64,000 nucleotides of DNA from DASPWW01 sp963756745. Its GTDB lineage: Bacteria; Actinomycetota; Thermoleophilia; Solirubrobacterales; 70-9. Location: contig CAVWOU010000010.1 of NCBI GenBank assembly GCA_963756745.1, forward strand, positions 744,001 to 808,000, in the 5' to 3' direction. Shown in pieces: positions 46,069-54,702 of the stretch (within the stretch, counting starts at the first letter, position 1; each line of letters begins with the position of its first letter). The notes below the pieces were generated by a model that worked only from the letters and a program-made list of their open reading frames with translations, was not told the DNA's origin and did not search any database. The translations under genes and the position numbers were made by a program.

Positions 46069-46998
46069 GTGACCCCCCAAGACTTCACCCTCGCTGAGCG
46101 GGAGGACAGGCTCGCCTGGATCCTCGGTTCCTCCCGTAGTGGGAGCACGTGGCTGTTGCGGATGCTGTCGGCCCTCGACGAGGTCGTTCCGGTCGACGAC
46201 CCCCACCTCGGCCACCATCTGGGAGTGTGGCGGCCGATCCCGCTCGCATGGGCAACGGCCGCCGAGGAGATGCCGGGACTGACGACCCTGTGGACCGTAA
46301 AGCGCGGCAAGCGGAGCTACTTCTTCTCCGACCGCTACCGCGACCGGTGGGAGCCCGCCCTGCGCAGCCTGATCGTGACCCGATTCGACGCGCAGGCCCA
46401 CGACGTCGGCTGGTCGGGCGGGAACGGCACCCCGATGGTCGTCGTCAAGGAGCCGGGCTCCCACGTCGCCGACCTGCTGTTCTCGCTGTTCCCGAAGTCA
46501 CGGCTGATCTTCCTGGTTCGCGACGGGCGCGACGTCGTCGACTCCTGGATGGACGCCTACTCGCACGGCTCCTGGGCGCTCGACGAGGGCGCCTACCCGC
46601 TCGCGCCGGAAGGCCGCCTGCACATGATCAAGTGGCTGTCGACGGTGTGGAGCTACCGGATCGCGGTCGTCCAGGCAGCCTACGAGCGCGGCGTGGGCTC
46701 GACGCGGCTGATGGTGCGCTACGAAGACCTCCTCGCCGATCCCGTCGCCAAGCTCGTCCAGATCTGCGACACGCTGGGGCTCGACGCGTCGCGGGAGCGG
46801 CTCGCAGCGATCGCGCGGGACCATTCCTATGATCGGGTCTCCGACGCGCACAAGGGCGGCGGCAAGGAGGTCCGGGCGGCGAAGCCGGGCGGGTGGCGGG
46901 TCAACCTCAGCGCCGAGGAACAGAAGGCCATGCTCGAGATCATGGGCGAGAAACTCGCCGAGCTGCGCTACATCCCCGCCGCCACGGTCCCAGCCTGA
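46069..46998 (+). CDS. sulfotransferase family protein
   Basis: A 309-residue PAPS-dependent sulfotransferase. The 5'-phosphosulfate loop is GSSRSGSTWLLRML near residue 22 and the 3'-phosphate region is LIFLVRDGRDVVDSWMDAY. It moves sulfate onto an unknown acceptor. GTG 46069 has GGAG 7 nt upstream, and an earlier GTG at 46003 would overlap the divergent transporter by 22 bp, so I prefer the later one. It is followed by the phosphatase gene. Confidence 0.87.
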   Translation: MTPQDFTLAEREDRLAWILGSSRSGSTWLLRMLSALDEVVPVDDPHLGHHLGVWRPIPLAWATAAEEMPGLTTLWTVKRGKRSYFFSDRYRDRWEPALRSLIVTRFDAQAHDVGWSGGNGTPMVVVKEPGSHVADLLFSLFPKSRLIFLVRDGRDVVDSWMDAYSHGSWALDEGAYPLAPEGRLHMIKWLSTVWSYRIAVVQAAYERGVGSTRLMVRYEDLLADPVAKLVQICDTLGLDASRERLAAIARDHSYDRVSDAHKGGGKEVRAAKPGGWRVNLSAEEQKAMLEIMGEKLAELRYIPAATVPA

Positions 46999-47039
46999 GC
47001 AAAGTCCGCGGGCGCTCGGCGATGGCGACCGGTTCTGCA

Positions 47040-47045
47040 TAGACT
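47040..47045 (+). promoter_or_regulatory. -10 box (TAGACT) before PhoD-like gene
   Basis: TAGACT ends 8 nt before the GTG at 47054. Confidence 0.5.
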
Positions 47046-47053
47046 GCTCGACC

Positions 47054-48640
47054 GTGAGGCGGGTCGTTGTGATTGCGGTGGGACTGATGGCGGTGGTGGT
47101 GTGCGCGGCGCCAGCGAGCGCGAAGGTCAAGGGCTTCCAGTTCGGGGTCACCGCCGGCGAGGTGAAGCACAACTCGGCGCGCATCTGGGGCGCCGCGGAG
47201 GGGTCGGGCAAGGTGCGCGCGAAGGTCGCCACGGATCGCCGGTTCCGCAACGTGGTCAAGCGCAAGCGGATCAAGTCGAAGGGCTCGAACGACAACACGG
47301 TCCAGGCGCGCGTCAAGGGACTGAAGCCGGACGAGCGCTACTTCTATGAGTTCTGCGCCAAGACCGCCTCCTGCAGCGAAACCGGCAAGTTCACGACGGC
47401 GCCGAAGAAGAAGATCTCGGAGACGATCGAGTTCGGGTACACGGGCGACACGGACGGAACGGCGGCCCCCGGCACCGACCAACCGTTCTTCGGCAACTTC
47501 GAGACCTTCCGGGCGATGCGCCAGGAGAAGAACGACTTCAACATCCACTTCGGCGACACGATCTATTCCGACTCGGGGGTCGGCGGCGCGCCGCCGGCGC
47601 TCACGGTCGAGGAGAAGTGGGGCAAGTACCGCACCAACCTCGAGCAGCGCAACCTCACCAGACTGCGCAAGTCGGCCGGCTTCTACAGCCACTGGGACGA
47701 TCACGAGTTCATCAACGACTTCTCGATCCCCGAGGATGGCCGGCAGATCTACGACGCCGGCGTCAAGGCCTTCCGGGACTACGCCCCGGTCACGTATTCG
47801 TCGCAGAACGGGCTCTACCGAAGCTTCAGGTGGGGCAAGAACCTGGAGCTGTTCTTCCTCGACGAGCTCTCGTTCCGGTCGGGAAAGGCGTCGGTGAACG
47901 GCGTGTGCGACGCGCCGGGCACCAATGCTCCCGACCTAGCACCGACGGCGCCACAGGCGGTCCGAAACGTGTTCGCGGCGGTGGCCCCGTCGCTCGCGAC
48001 CCCTGTCTCGCAGGTATGCAAGAACGCGATCAACGACCCCAACCGCACGGTCCTCGGCCAGCGCCAGTTCGACCGCTTCATCGAGGCGGTGGACGCATCG
48101 CAAGCTCGGTGGAAGATCGTCATCAACGAGAAGCCGATCCAGCAGTACTACGTGTTCCCCTACGATCGCTGGGAGGGATACGCGTACGAGCGAATCCAGC
48201 TTCTGAACGAGCTCGAGCAACGTGGGGTGGGGAACCTCGTATTCCTGACCACCGACACCCACGCGGCGTTCGCGAACATCGTCCGCAAGCGCACGCTCAG
48301 CAACGACGTGGCTCCCACCAACGCGCCGAGCGGCCCCGCCGACACGGCGTACCAGGACTTCGTCATCGGGCCGGTGGCCACGAACCCGTTCTGGGACGAG
48401 ATCGACGACGTGGTCGGCAGTCCGGGGTCCGGCCAACTGGTCTCCCGGGCCTTCCTCAAACCAGACCCGCCGGCCGGCGTGGGGATGGAGTGCGCGCAGG
48501 GCGACGTCTTCAGCTACGCCGAGGTCACGGTCAGCAAGCAGCAGGTCGGGATCGAGTACAAGACCGAGACCGGCGAGCCGGTGCTTGACGTGAACGGCGA
48601 TCCGTGCGGCCCGTACACGATCGCGCCGTTCACTCCGTAG
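47054..48640 (+). CDS. secreted PhoD-like phosphatase/phosphodiesterase
   Basis: A 528-residue exported metallophosphatase. A cleavable signal (VVVIAVGLMAVVVCAAPASA) precedes an N-terminal fibronectin-like domain (SARIWGAAEGSGKVRAKV) and the PhoD catalytic domain: FGYTGDTDGT, FNIHFGDTIYSD, SHWDDHEFIND, and TTDTHAAF. These are the Asp/Asn/His ligands that bind Fe3+/Ca2+ in PhoD alkaline phosphatases. It releases phosphate from organic phosphates outside the cell. No twin-arginine pair is present in the signal, unusual for PhoD proteins. Confidence 0.88.
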   Translation: MRRVVVIAVGLMAVVVCAAPASAKVKGFQFGVTAGEVKHNSARIWGAAEGSGKVRAKVATDRRFRNVVKRKRIKSKGSNDNTVQARVKGLKPDERYFYEFCAKTASCSETGKFTTAPKKKISETIEFGYTGDTDGTAAPGTDQPFFGNFETFRAMRQEKNDFNIHFGDTIYSDSGVGGAPPALTVEEKWGKYRTNLEQRNLTRLRKSAGFYSHWDDHEFINDFSIPEDGRQIYDAGVKAFRDYAPVTYSSQNGLYRSFRWGKNLELFFLDELSFRSGKASVNGVCDAPGTNAPDLAPTAPQAVRNVFAAVAPSLATPVSQVCKNAINDPNRTVLGQRQFDRFIEAVDASQARWKIVINEKPIQQYYVFPYDRWEGYAYERIQLLNELEQRGVGNLVFLTTDTHAAFANIVRKRTLSNDVAPTNAPSGPADTAYQDFVIGPVATNPFWDEIDDVVGSPGSGQLVSRAFLKPDPPAGVGMECAQGDVFSYAEVTVSKQQVGIEYKTETGEPVLDVNGDPCGPYTIAPFTP

Positions 48641-48688
48641 GGCGCTGCGCGAGGGGCATATGCGGGTGAACGGAGCACGCGTCCGGAT

Positions 48689-48694
48689 TAGACT
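48689..48694 (+). promoter_or_regulatory. -10 box (TAGACT), leaderless start of zwf
   Basis: TAGACT ends 6 nt before the GTG at 48701. Confidence 0.55.
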
Positions 48695-48700
48695 CGTGCG

Positions 48701-50170
48701 GTGAGCGTCGCGACGTCCGAAGTCCGCACTGCCGCTCCCGAGGTCCGAACCCCCGATCCGCACGTGATCGTGCTGTTCGGGGCGACCGGCGATCTCGCCA
48801 AGCGAAAGCTTCTGCCGGGCCTCTACCACCTCGCCACCGCCGGTCTGATGCCCGAGGGCTACCGGATCATCTGTACGTCCCGGCGCGACATAGCCGACGA
48901 CGAGACTCGCTCGATGGCCAGGGAGGCGGTGGACGAGTTCGGCCGCGAGCCCACGACCACCGAGTCGTGGGATGCGTTCGCGGCCTCGCTTACCTCGGCC
49001 AGCGTGGGGAACGGCCTCGGCCCCTTGATCGACGCTGTCGCACGCGCGCGGGCCGAGATCGGGGGCGACGCCCGGCTCCTGCACTATCTCTCGGTGCCGC
49101 CGACGGCGTCGGCGGACTTCGTTCGCGAGCTGGGAGAGGCCGGTCTCAACGAGGGGGCGCGGATCATCATGGAGAAGCCGTTCGGCGTCGATCTCGCGTC
49201 GGCGCGCGAGCTGAACGCGAGCGTGCTCTCGGTCTTCGACGAGTCGCAGGTGTTCCGGATCGACCACTACCTCGGCCGCGAGGCGGTGCAGAACCTGCTC
49301 GCGCTGCGTTTCGCGAACGGCATGTTCGAGCCGGTTTGGAATCGCGACCACGTCAACCACGTCCAGATCGACGTCCCCGAGACGCTTTCGATCGGCACGC
49401 GAGGCGGCTTCTACGACAGCATCGGCGCGTTCCGCGACATGGTCGTGACGCACCTGTTCCAGGTGCTGGGGTTCGTCGCGATGGAGCCCCCGACCTCGCT
49501 CGAGGCCAAGTCCCTGACATCGGAGAGGACAAAGGTGTTCGAGGCGATGCCGCCCCTCGACCCGAGCAACCTCGTCCGCGGTCAGTACGAGGAGTACCGG
49601 GACGAGGCGGGAGTCGCGCCGGGCTCCGACACGGAGACGTTCGTCGCCCTGAAGGCCTTCGTAGCCAACTGGCGGTGGGCCGGCATCCCCTTCTATCTGA
49701 GGACGGGAAAGCGCCTCGCCGAGAGCCGCCACCTGCTCACGGTCGCGTTCAGCCAGCCACCGCGGCGGATGTTCCCGCTCGATTGCCGGCACGTGGCGGA
49801 GGCGTTCGGCAACGACCACCTCACGTTCGAGCTTGGCGATCCGGGCAGCATCTCGGCAAGCTTTCTCGCCAAGGTCCCGGGACCCACGATCAACCTCGGC
49901 GAGGCCCACATGCGGTTCAGCTACGAGACGGCGTTCGGGGGCCCCGAGCAGGCGCTCGAACCGTACGAGCGCCTGATCCACGACGTGATGATCGGCGACC
50001 GCACCTTTTTCACCACGACGGATGGGATCGAGCGGGTGTGGGAGGTCTCGCAGCCGGTGCTCGATTCGCCGCCACCCGTGGAGCGCTACGCGTCAGGATC
50101 GTGGGGCCCGGATTCGATCAGCGACCTGATCGCCCCGCATCACTGGCACCTACCGACCGAGCACGTCTAA
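48701..50170 (+). CDS. zwf: glucose-6-phosphate 1-dehydrogenase
   Basis: A 489-residue enzyme, the entry step of the oxidative pentose phosphate pathway. The coenzyme loop is LFGATGDLAKRKLLPGLY near residue 25, and the active site is FRIDHYLGREAVQN with the catalytic His in RIDHYLG. It faces the GH65 phosphorylase and beta-phosphoglucomutase genes, overlapping the GH65 stop by 53 bp. Confidence 0.96.
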   Translation: MSVATSEVRTAAPEVRTPDPHVIVLFGATGDLAKRKLLPGLYHLATAGLMPEGYRIICTSRRDIADDETRSMAREAVDEFGREPTTTESWDAFAASLTSASVGNGLGPLIDAVARARAEIGGDARLLHYLSVPPTASADFVRELGEAGLNEGARIIMEKPFGVDLASARELNASVLSVFDESQVFRIDHYLGREAVQNLLALRFANGMFEPVWNRDHVNHVQIDVPETLSIGTRGGFYDSIGAFRDMVVTHLFQVLGFVAMEPPTSLEAKSLTSERTKVFEAMPPLDPSNLVRGQYEEYRDEAGVAPGSDTETFVALKAFVANWRWAGIPFYLRTGKRLAESRHLLTVAFSQPPRRMFPLDCRHVAEAFGNDHLTFELGDPGSISASFLAKVPGPTINLGEAHMRFSYETAFGGPEQALEPYERLIHDVMIGDRTFFTTTDGIERVWEVSQPVLDSPPPVERYASGSWGPDSISDLIAPHHWHLPTEHV

Positions 50171-52511
50171 GCCTCGTCGGCGCCCGTCCGGGTGGCTGCC
50201 GGGGAGCCTTGCGGACGGGTGCAGCGGGGATCGGACGGCTGACGGGCTTGCCGGTCGGGATCTCGACCGCGCTCCCGTGGTGCATGATCTCGAGCGGGTC
50301 GCCGTCGAGCAGCGTGTACCGGGCGCTCTCGTGGTCGATCTCGACCTTGATCCGTCGCCCGCGGAAGGTGAGCCGGAAGGCGAGCCGCGCGAGCGCCTCG
50401 GGGAGTCGCGGCGCGAAGCTGAGCGAATCGCCGTGGTCGCGCATCCCGCCGAAGCCCGCGACGGCCGCGATCCACGCGCCGGACAGCGACGCGAGGTGGA
50501 CTCCGTCCTTCGTGTTGTGGTGGAAGTCGCTGATATCGAGCAGCGCTGCCTCGCCGAAGTAGTCGTACGCGAGCTCGAGATGCCCCACCTCGGCCGCGAC
50601 CACGGCCTGGATCGAGGCGGACAGCGACGAGTCGCGAACGGTCAGCCGCTCGTAGTAGTCGAAGTCGCGCTGCTTTTCCTCGGGGGTGAACGCGTCGCCC
50701 CTGCGGTACAGCGCGAACACGAGATCGGCCTGCTTCACGACCTGCTTGCGGTAGAGGTCGAAGTACGGGAAGTGGAGCATCAGCGGGTACTTCTCCGCTG
50801 GCGAGTTGGCGAAGTCCCACACCGCGTGCTCTGTGAACTCCTCCGCCTGAGGGTGCACGCCGAGCGACTCGTCGTACGGGATCATCATCTCGTCGGCCGC
50901 GTCGCGCCAGCGCGCCGCCTCCTCGGTGTCGACCCCGAGCTCGGATGCGCGCGCCGGATGGCGCTCCGCCGCGTCGGCGGCGCCCTGGAGATTCCGCTGC
51001 GCCATCAGGTTCGTGTACACGTTGTTGTCGGCGATCGCGCTGTACTCGTCCGGTCCGGTCACGCCGTCGATCCGAAAGCGCCCCTGTGCGTCGTGATGTC
51101 CGAGCGAGCGCCATAGCCGCGCGGTCTCGACGAGCAGCGCGAGCCCGACGTCGCGCTCGAAGTCGTCGTCCTGGGTCACCGTGACGTAACGGATCACTGC
51201 GTCGGCGATGCCGGCGTTGATGTGGAATGCGGCGGTCCCGGCCGGCCAGTATCCGGAGCATTCCTGGCCTCGTATCGTGCGCCACGGAAAGGCCGCGCCC
51301 TCGAGGCCGAGCACCTTCGCGCGATCCTTAGCCTGGTCCAGGATGGCGAGACGCCACCGTAGCGCGTCGCGGGCGGCGACCGGTGCGGTGTACGTGAGCA
51401 CCGGGAGCACGAATGCCTCCTGGTCCCAGAACGTGTGCCCGTCGTAGCCCGGCCCGGTCAGTCCTTTGGCCGGAAGCCCCCGCTGCTCGGCTCGGGCGCC
51501 CGCCTGGAGGGTGTGGAAGAGCGCGAAGCGCACCGCGACCTGAAGCTCGGCGTCGCCCTCGATCTCGACGTCGGCCCGATCCCAGAAGTCGTCGAGATAG
51601 CGGCGTTGCCCGGCGACGAGCCCGTCCCAGCCACTCCTGCGCGCGCTCGCGAGCGCCGCCTCGACCTGGTCGCGCACGGACGGCAGCGAGCGCTGCGACG
51701 ACCAGCCGTAGCCCAGGAGCTTGACCAGGCGCAATCGCTGGCCCGGCTCGAGCTCGGTCGCAACCGTGACCCGCCCCAGGTCCTCCTTGCTCTCGGTCGT
51801 GATGTCGGTGGCGGCGGGTGCGTCGAGGACGTGGTCCATTCCCGCCGCCATCAGCAGGCCGCTCGTTTTCGTGCGGTGCGCGAGCACGACCCGCTGCTCG
51901 TGATCGGCGAAGTACTCGGGCACCAGGGTCGAGCCCACGCCGGTGCCCACGCGCGGATCCTTCTCCATCGCCGCTGGAAGCGGCTCGTTGGCCACCAGCT
52001 CGGATTGGACGACGAACCGCGCCGCCTCCTCGAGCGGCTCGACCTCGTAGAGGATCGCGGCGATCGCCCGGTGCTCGAAGGAGACCATTCGAACCGTGGA
52101 GACCCGCACACCCTGTCCGGCCGGCGAGACCCACTCGGCGTCGCGTCGAAGCAGGCCGTCCCGGAAGTCGAGCAGCCGCTCGTGCTTGCGCAGCTCGCCG
52201 TAGCGAACGTCGAACGTCTCGTCGTCGACGAGCAGGCGGATGATCTTCCCGTTCGTACAGTTGACCACGGCCTGCCCAGCCTCCGGGTAGCCGTAGCCGC
52301 CCTCGGCGTACGGCAGCGGCCGCGTCTCGTAGAAGCTGTTGAGGTAGGTGCCCGGCAGTCCGTGCGGCTCGCCCTCATCGAGGTTCGCGCGCAGACCGAT
52401 GTGCCCGTTGGAGAGCGCGAGGATCGACTCGGTGTGCGGGAGCAGCGACTGATCGAGCTCGGTCTCGCAAAGAGACCACGGCGCGATCGTGAATCGGGGC
52501 AGTCGGATCAC
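50118..52511 (-). CDS. glycoside hydrolase family 65 phosphorylase
   Basis: A 797-residue GH65 protein: an N-terminal beta-sandwich (LALSNGHIGLRANLDEGEP, TYLNSFYE), an (alpha/alpha)6 barrel with the acid residue in GVTGPDEYSAIADNNVYTN, TFWDQEAF, GWPAG-like SGYWPAGTAAF, and a C-terminal domain (DISDFHHNTKDGVHLASLSG). GH65 enzymes split maltose, trehalose or kojibiose with phosphate to give beta-glucose-1-phosphate. The adjoining beta-phosphoglucomutase supports a phosphorylase rather than hydrolase. Exact disaccharide is unknown. The last 25 residues are basic low complexity and overlap zwf. Confidence 0.9.
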   Translation of the reverse strand: MIRLPRFTIAPWSLCETELDQSLLPHTESILALSNGHIGLRANLDEGEPHGLPGTYLNSFYETRPLPYAEGGYGYPEAGQAVVNCTNGKIIRLLVDDETFDVRYGELRKHERLLDFRDGLLRRDAEWVSPAGQGVRVSTVRMVSFEHRAIAAILYEVEPLEEAARFVVQSELVANEPLPAAMEKDPRVGTGVGSTLVPEYFADHEQRVVLAHRTKTSGLLMAAGMDHVLDAPAATDITTESKEDLGRVTVATELEPGQRLRLVKLLGYGWSSQRSLPSVRDQVEAALASARRSGWDGLVAGQRRYLDDFWDRADVEIEGDAELQVAVRFALFHTLQAGARAEQRGLPAKGLTGPGYDGHTFWDQEAFVLPVLTYTAPVAARDALRWRLAILDQAKDRAKVLGLEGAAFPWRTIRGQECSGYWPAGTAAFHINAGIADAVIRYVTVTQDDDFERDVGLALLVETARLWRSLGHHDAQGRFRIDGVTGPDEYSAIADNNVYTNLMAQRNLQGAADAAERHPARASELGVDTEEAARWRDAADEMMIPYDESLGVHPQAEEFTEHAVWDFANSPAEKYPLMLHFPYFDLYRKQVVKQADLVFALYRRGDAFTPEEKQRDFDYYERLTVRDSSLSASIQAVVAAEVGHLELAYDYFGEAALLDISDFHHNTKDGVHLASLSGAWIAAVAGFGGMRDHGDSLSFAPRLPEALARLAFRLTFRGRRIKVEIDHESARYTLLDGDPLEIMHHGSAVEIPTGKPVSRPIPAAPVRKAPRQPPGRAPTRLRRARSVGASDAGRSGR

Positions 52512-53251
52512 GGCTTCTCCAGCAGCTCCGCGAGGTCGCTGACCACGATCGTGGCGCCGTGCTCGCGAAGCGCGTCGGCCTGCCCGAGGCGATCGACGCC
52601 GACGACGCTCGCGAAGTTCCCCGCCCGACCCGCGGCCACACCGGCGAGCGCGTCCTCGAACACCGCCGCCTCGCCGGGGGTCGTGCCGAGTTCCTGGGCG
52701 GCGGCGAGGAAGGTGTCGGGCGCCGGCTTTCCCTTCAGGCGATCGCGGCTCGCAACGACGCCGTCGATCCGTGCCTCGAAGAAGTCGTCGATTCCGGCCG
52801 CGATCAGCACGTCGTGGCAGTTGGCGCTCGACGAGACGACGGCCCGGCGCAGGCCGGCGTCGCGCACCGCCTCGAGGTAGCGCACCGAGCCCTCGTATGG
52901 CTCGACGCCCTGTTCTTTGATCAGCCGCACCACGAGCTCGTTCTTCCGGTTGCCCAATCCGGCGATCGTCTCGGCGCCCGGCGGATCGTCGGGACTCCCT
53001 TCGGGCAGCTCGATGCCTCGGGACCGGAGGAAGGAACGCACCCCGTCGGCGCGCGGCTTGCCGTCGACGTACTCGCCGTAGTCGGTCTTCGGATCGAACG
53101 GGACGAACTCCTCGCCCGTTCGCTCGGCCCGCTCGCGAAGGTAGGCGTCGAACATCTGCTTCCACGCCGCGGCGTGCACGGTCGCCGTCTTCGTCAACAC
53201 CCCATCGAGGTCGAAGAGGCAGGCCCGCACGCCATTCGGTAGCCCGAGCAC
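52508..53251 (-). CDS. HAD hydrolase, beta-phosphoglucomutase-like
   Basis: A 247-residue HAD-superfamily protein. Motif I is LFDLDGVLTKTA, the cap domain lies between residues 20 and 110, motif II is VVSSSAN, and motif III/IV are LKGKPAPDTFL and AAVFEDALAGVAAG. It converts beta-glucose-1-phosphate to glucose-6-phosphate via the DGV aspartates. Its stop overlaps the GH65 start (GTGA). GTG 53251 is chosen; GTG 53230 lies at the motif itself. Confidence 0.9.
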   Translation of the reverse strand: MLGLPNGVRACLFDLDGVLTKTATVHAAAWKQMFDAYLRERAERTGEEFVPFDPKTDYGEYVDGKPRADGVRSFLRSRGIELPEGSPDDPPGAETIAGLGNRKNELVVRLIKEQGVEPYEGSVRYLEAVRDAGLRRAVVSSSANCHDVLIAAGIDDFFEARIDGVVASRDRLKGKPAPDTFLAAAQELGTTPGEAAVFEDALAGVAAGRAGNFASVVGVDRLGQADALREHGATIVVSDLAELLEKP

Positions 53252-53306
53252 CGGCGGGTTTGTATCAGTCCCCGCCCGAGGCTCAGTCCCCGCTCGAGGC
53301 GCTCGA

Positions 53307-54416
53307 TCAATCGAGCCGGCCCGGGAGGCCGAAGCGCCCGAAGTAGGCCTCGAACAGCGCCGGATCGACGGGCTCCTCGGGGAAGCGCGCATACGCCGAG
53401 CGATTGGGACTCTCGATCGAGCGGCAGATGAACGCGGTTACGTCGCTGATCCGATCGCCCCGAATCGTCAGCACGTTGAGCGCGAACGGGAGGTAGCTCT
53501 GCTCCTCCTCGTCCCAGTGGTAGAAGGCGAGCGCGGGTTGGCCGCTCGCGCGACCGTACACGTGGCGCCACCGCCACTCGCCCGAGAGCGGCCCCACCTC
53601 GAGGAAGTCGCGGAGGTCGGGACCCTCGTACCAGGTGCGAAGCGGGGGCATCGTGAACGAAGCGTCCTCGGCCAGCATCGCGACGACGCCGTCGATGTCG
53701 CCGCGGTCCCACGCGTCGACGTACCCGTCGACGATCTCGCGCAGGCCGTCGTCGCCGAGCGAGCGGAGCGTCGCCTGCTGGCTCTGCTCAGGATTGCGCT
53801 CCTCGACCGCCTTGCGGGCGCGCTGCAGGGCGCTGTTGACCGACGCCACGGTCGTGTCGAGCATCTCCGAGGCCTCGTGGGCGGAGAAGCCGAGCACCTC
53901 GCGAAGGATCAGGACGGCGCGCTGGTTGGCTGGGAGGGTCTGGAGCGCCGCGGTAAAGGCGAGTTCGATGCTCTCGCGGCGCTCGTAGCGCGCCTCGGGC
54001 GCCGCGAAGCCGTCCTCGAGGCCGAGCGTTTCGTCCGGGTAGGGCTCGACCCACGCCGACTCGACGAGCGGCTCGCCGGGCCCGTCGTGGGGGTCGGAGG
54101 CCGGCCCGTAGTCGACCGGCAGCACCCGCTTGGGCCGCCGCGAGATCACGTCGAGGCAGGTGTTGGTCGCGATGCGATACAGCCACGAGCGCAGCGAGCT
54201 TCGACCCTCGAACTTCTGCAGCCCGCGCCAGGCGCGCAGGAGCGCGTCCTGGAGCGCGTCCTCGGCGTCGTGGACCGAGCCGAGCATGCGGTAGCAGTGC
54301 GCGTGGAGCTCGCCGCGGTAGGGCTCGACCAGGCGGGCGAACGCGTTCTCGTCACCGCCGCGCGCGGTCTCGAGGAGCTCCTGCTCTTGGGCGGTGGAGA
54401 TTGCGGCGGCGCTCAT
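53307..54416 (-). CDS. ECF sigma factor, SigG/TIGR02960 type with SnoaL-like tail
   Basis: A 369-residue sigma factor. Region 2 (FARLVEPYRGELHAHCYRML, DALLRAWRGLQKFEG) binds the -10 element, region 4 (LPANQRAVLILREVLGFSAH ... SVNSALQRARK) binds the -35 element, and residues 215-340 form a SnoaL-like domain (GLREIVDGYVDAWDRGDIDG). That tail often replaces anti-sigma control in such ECF groups. The start may be GTG 54419 or ATG 54416, with TACCCT 6-9 nt upstream. No anti-sigma gene lies next to it. Confidence 0.92.
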   Translation of the reverse strand: MSAAAISTAQEQELLETARGGDENAFARLVEPYRGELHAHCYRMLGSVHDAEDALQDALLRAWRGLQKFEGRSSLRSWLYRIATNTCLDVISRRPKRVLPVDYGPASDPHDGPGEPLVESAWVEPYPDETLGLEDGFAAPEARYERRESIELAFTAALQTLPANQRAVLILREVLGFSAHEASEMLDTTVASVNSALQRARKAVEERNPEQSQQATLRSLGDDGLREIVDGYVDAWDRGDIDGVVAMLAEDASFTMPPLRTWYEGPDLRDFLEVGPLSGEWRWRHVYGRASGQPALAFYHWDEEEQSYLPFALNVLTIRGDRISDVTAFICRSIESPNRSAYARFPEEPVDPALFEAYFGRFGLPGRLD

Positions 54417-54425
54417 CACGGAAAC

Positions 54426-54431
54426 AGGGTA
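54426..54431 (-). promoter_or_regulatory. -10 box (TACCCT) of ECF sigma gene
   Basis: On the minus strand TACCCT ends 6 nt before GTG 54419 and 9 nt before ATG 54416. Confidence 0.45.
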
Positions 54432-54627
54432 GAGGCCGCAGGGGTCATCCCTTGCCACCGCCACCTAGCCTAGATGCCCCGATCGGGCGCTGATCGCCGT
54501 CTGGCTGCTCGAGTCGCCACCGAGCGCGATCACCGGTGAGGCCGCCTACTCCTCAAGCCCGGCGGCTTCGAGCTGCGCCGCGACGCGTGAGCCCTGGAGA
54601 GCGGCCCGGCACCGCACGGCGCTCGCC

Positions 54628-54633
54628 TTGACA
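54628..54633 (+). promoter_or_regulatory. -35-like TTGACA upstream of the binding-protein gene
   Basis: TTGACA lies 70 bp before the ATG at 54703. A good -10 match is not clear at the expected spacing, so this is only a partial promoter. The surrounding 54420-54702 stretch has no gene I can support. Confidence 0.3.
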
Positions 54634-54702
54634 ACCCGCGGGCGGTGAGGCAAGGTGGCGGGGAGCGTCGCGGATCCGCCTCGGGCGGGGCGCCGCCGGG
54701 GC

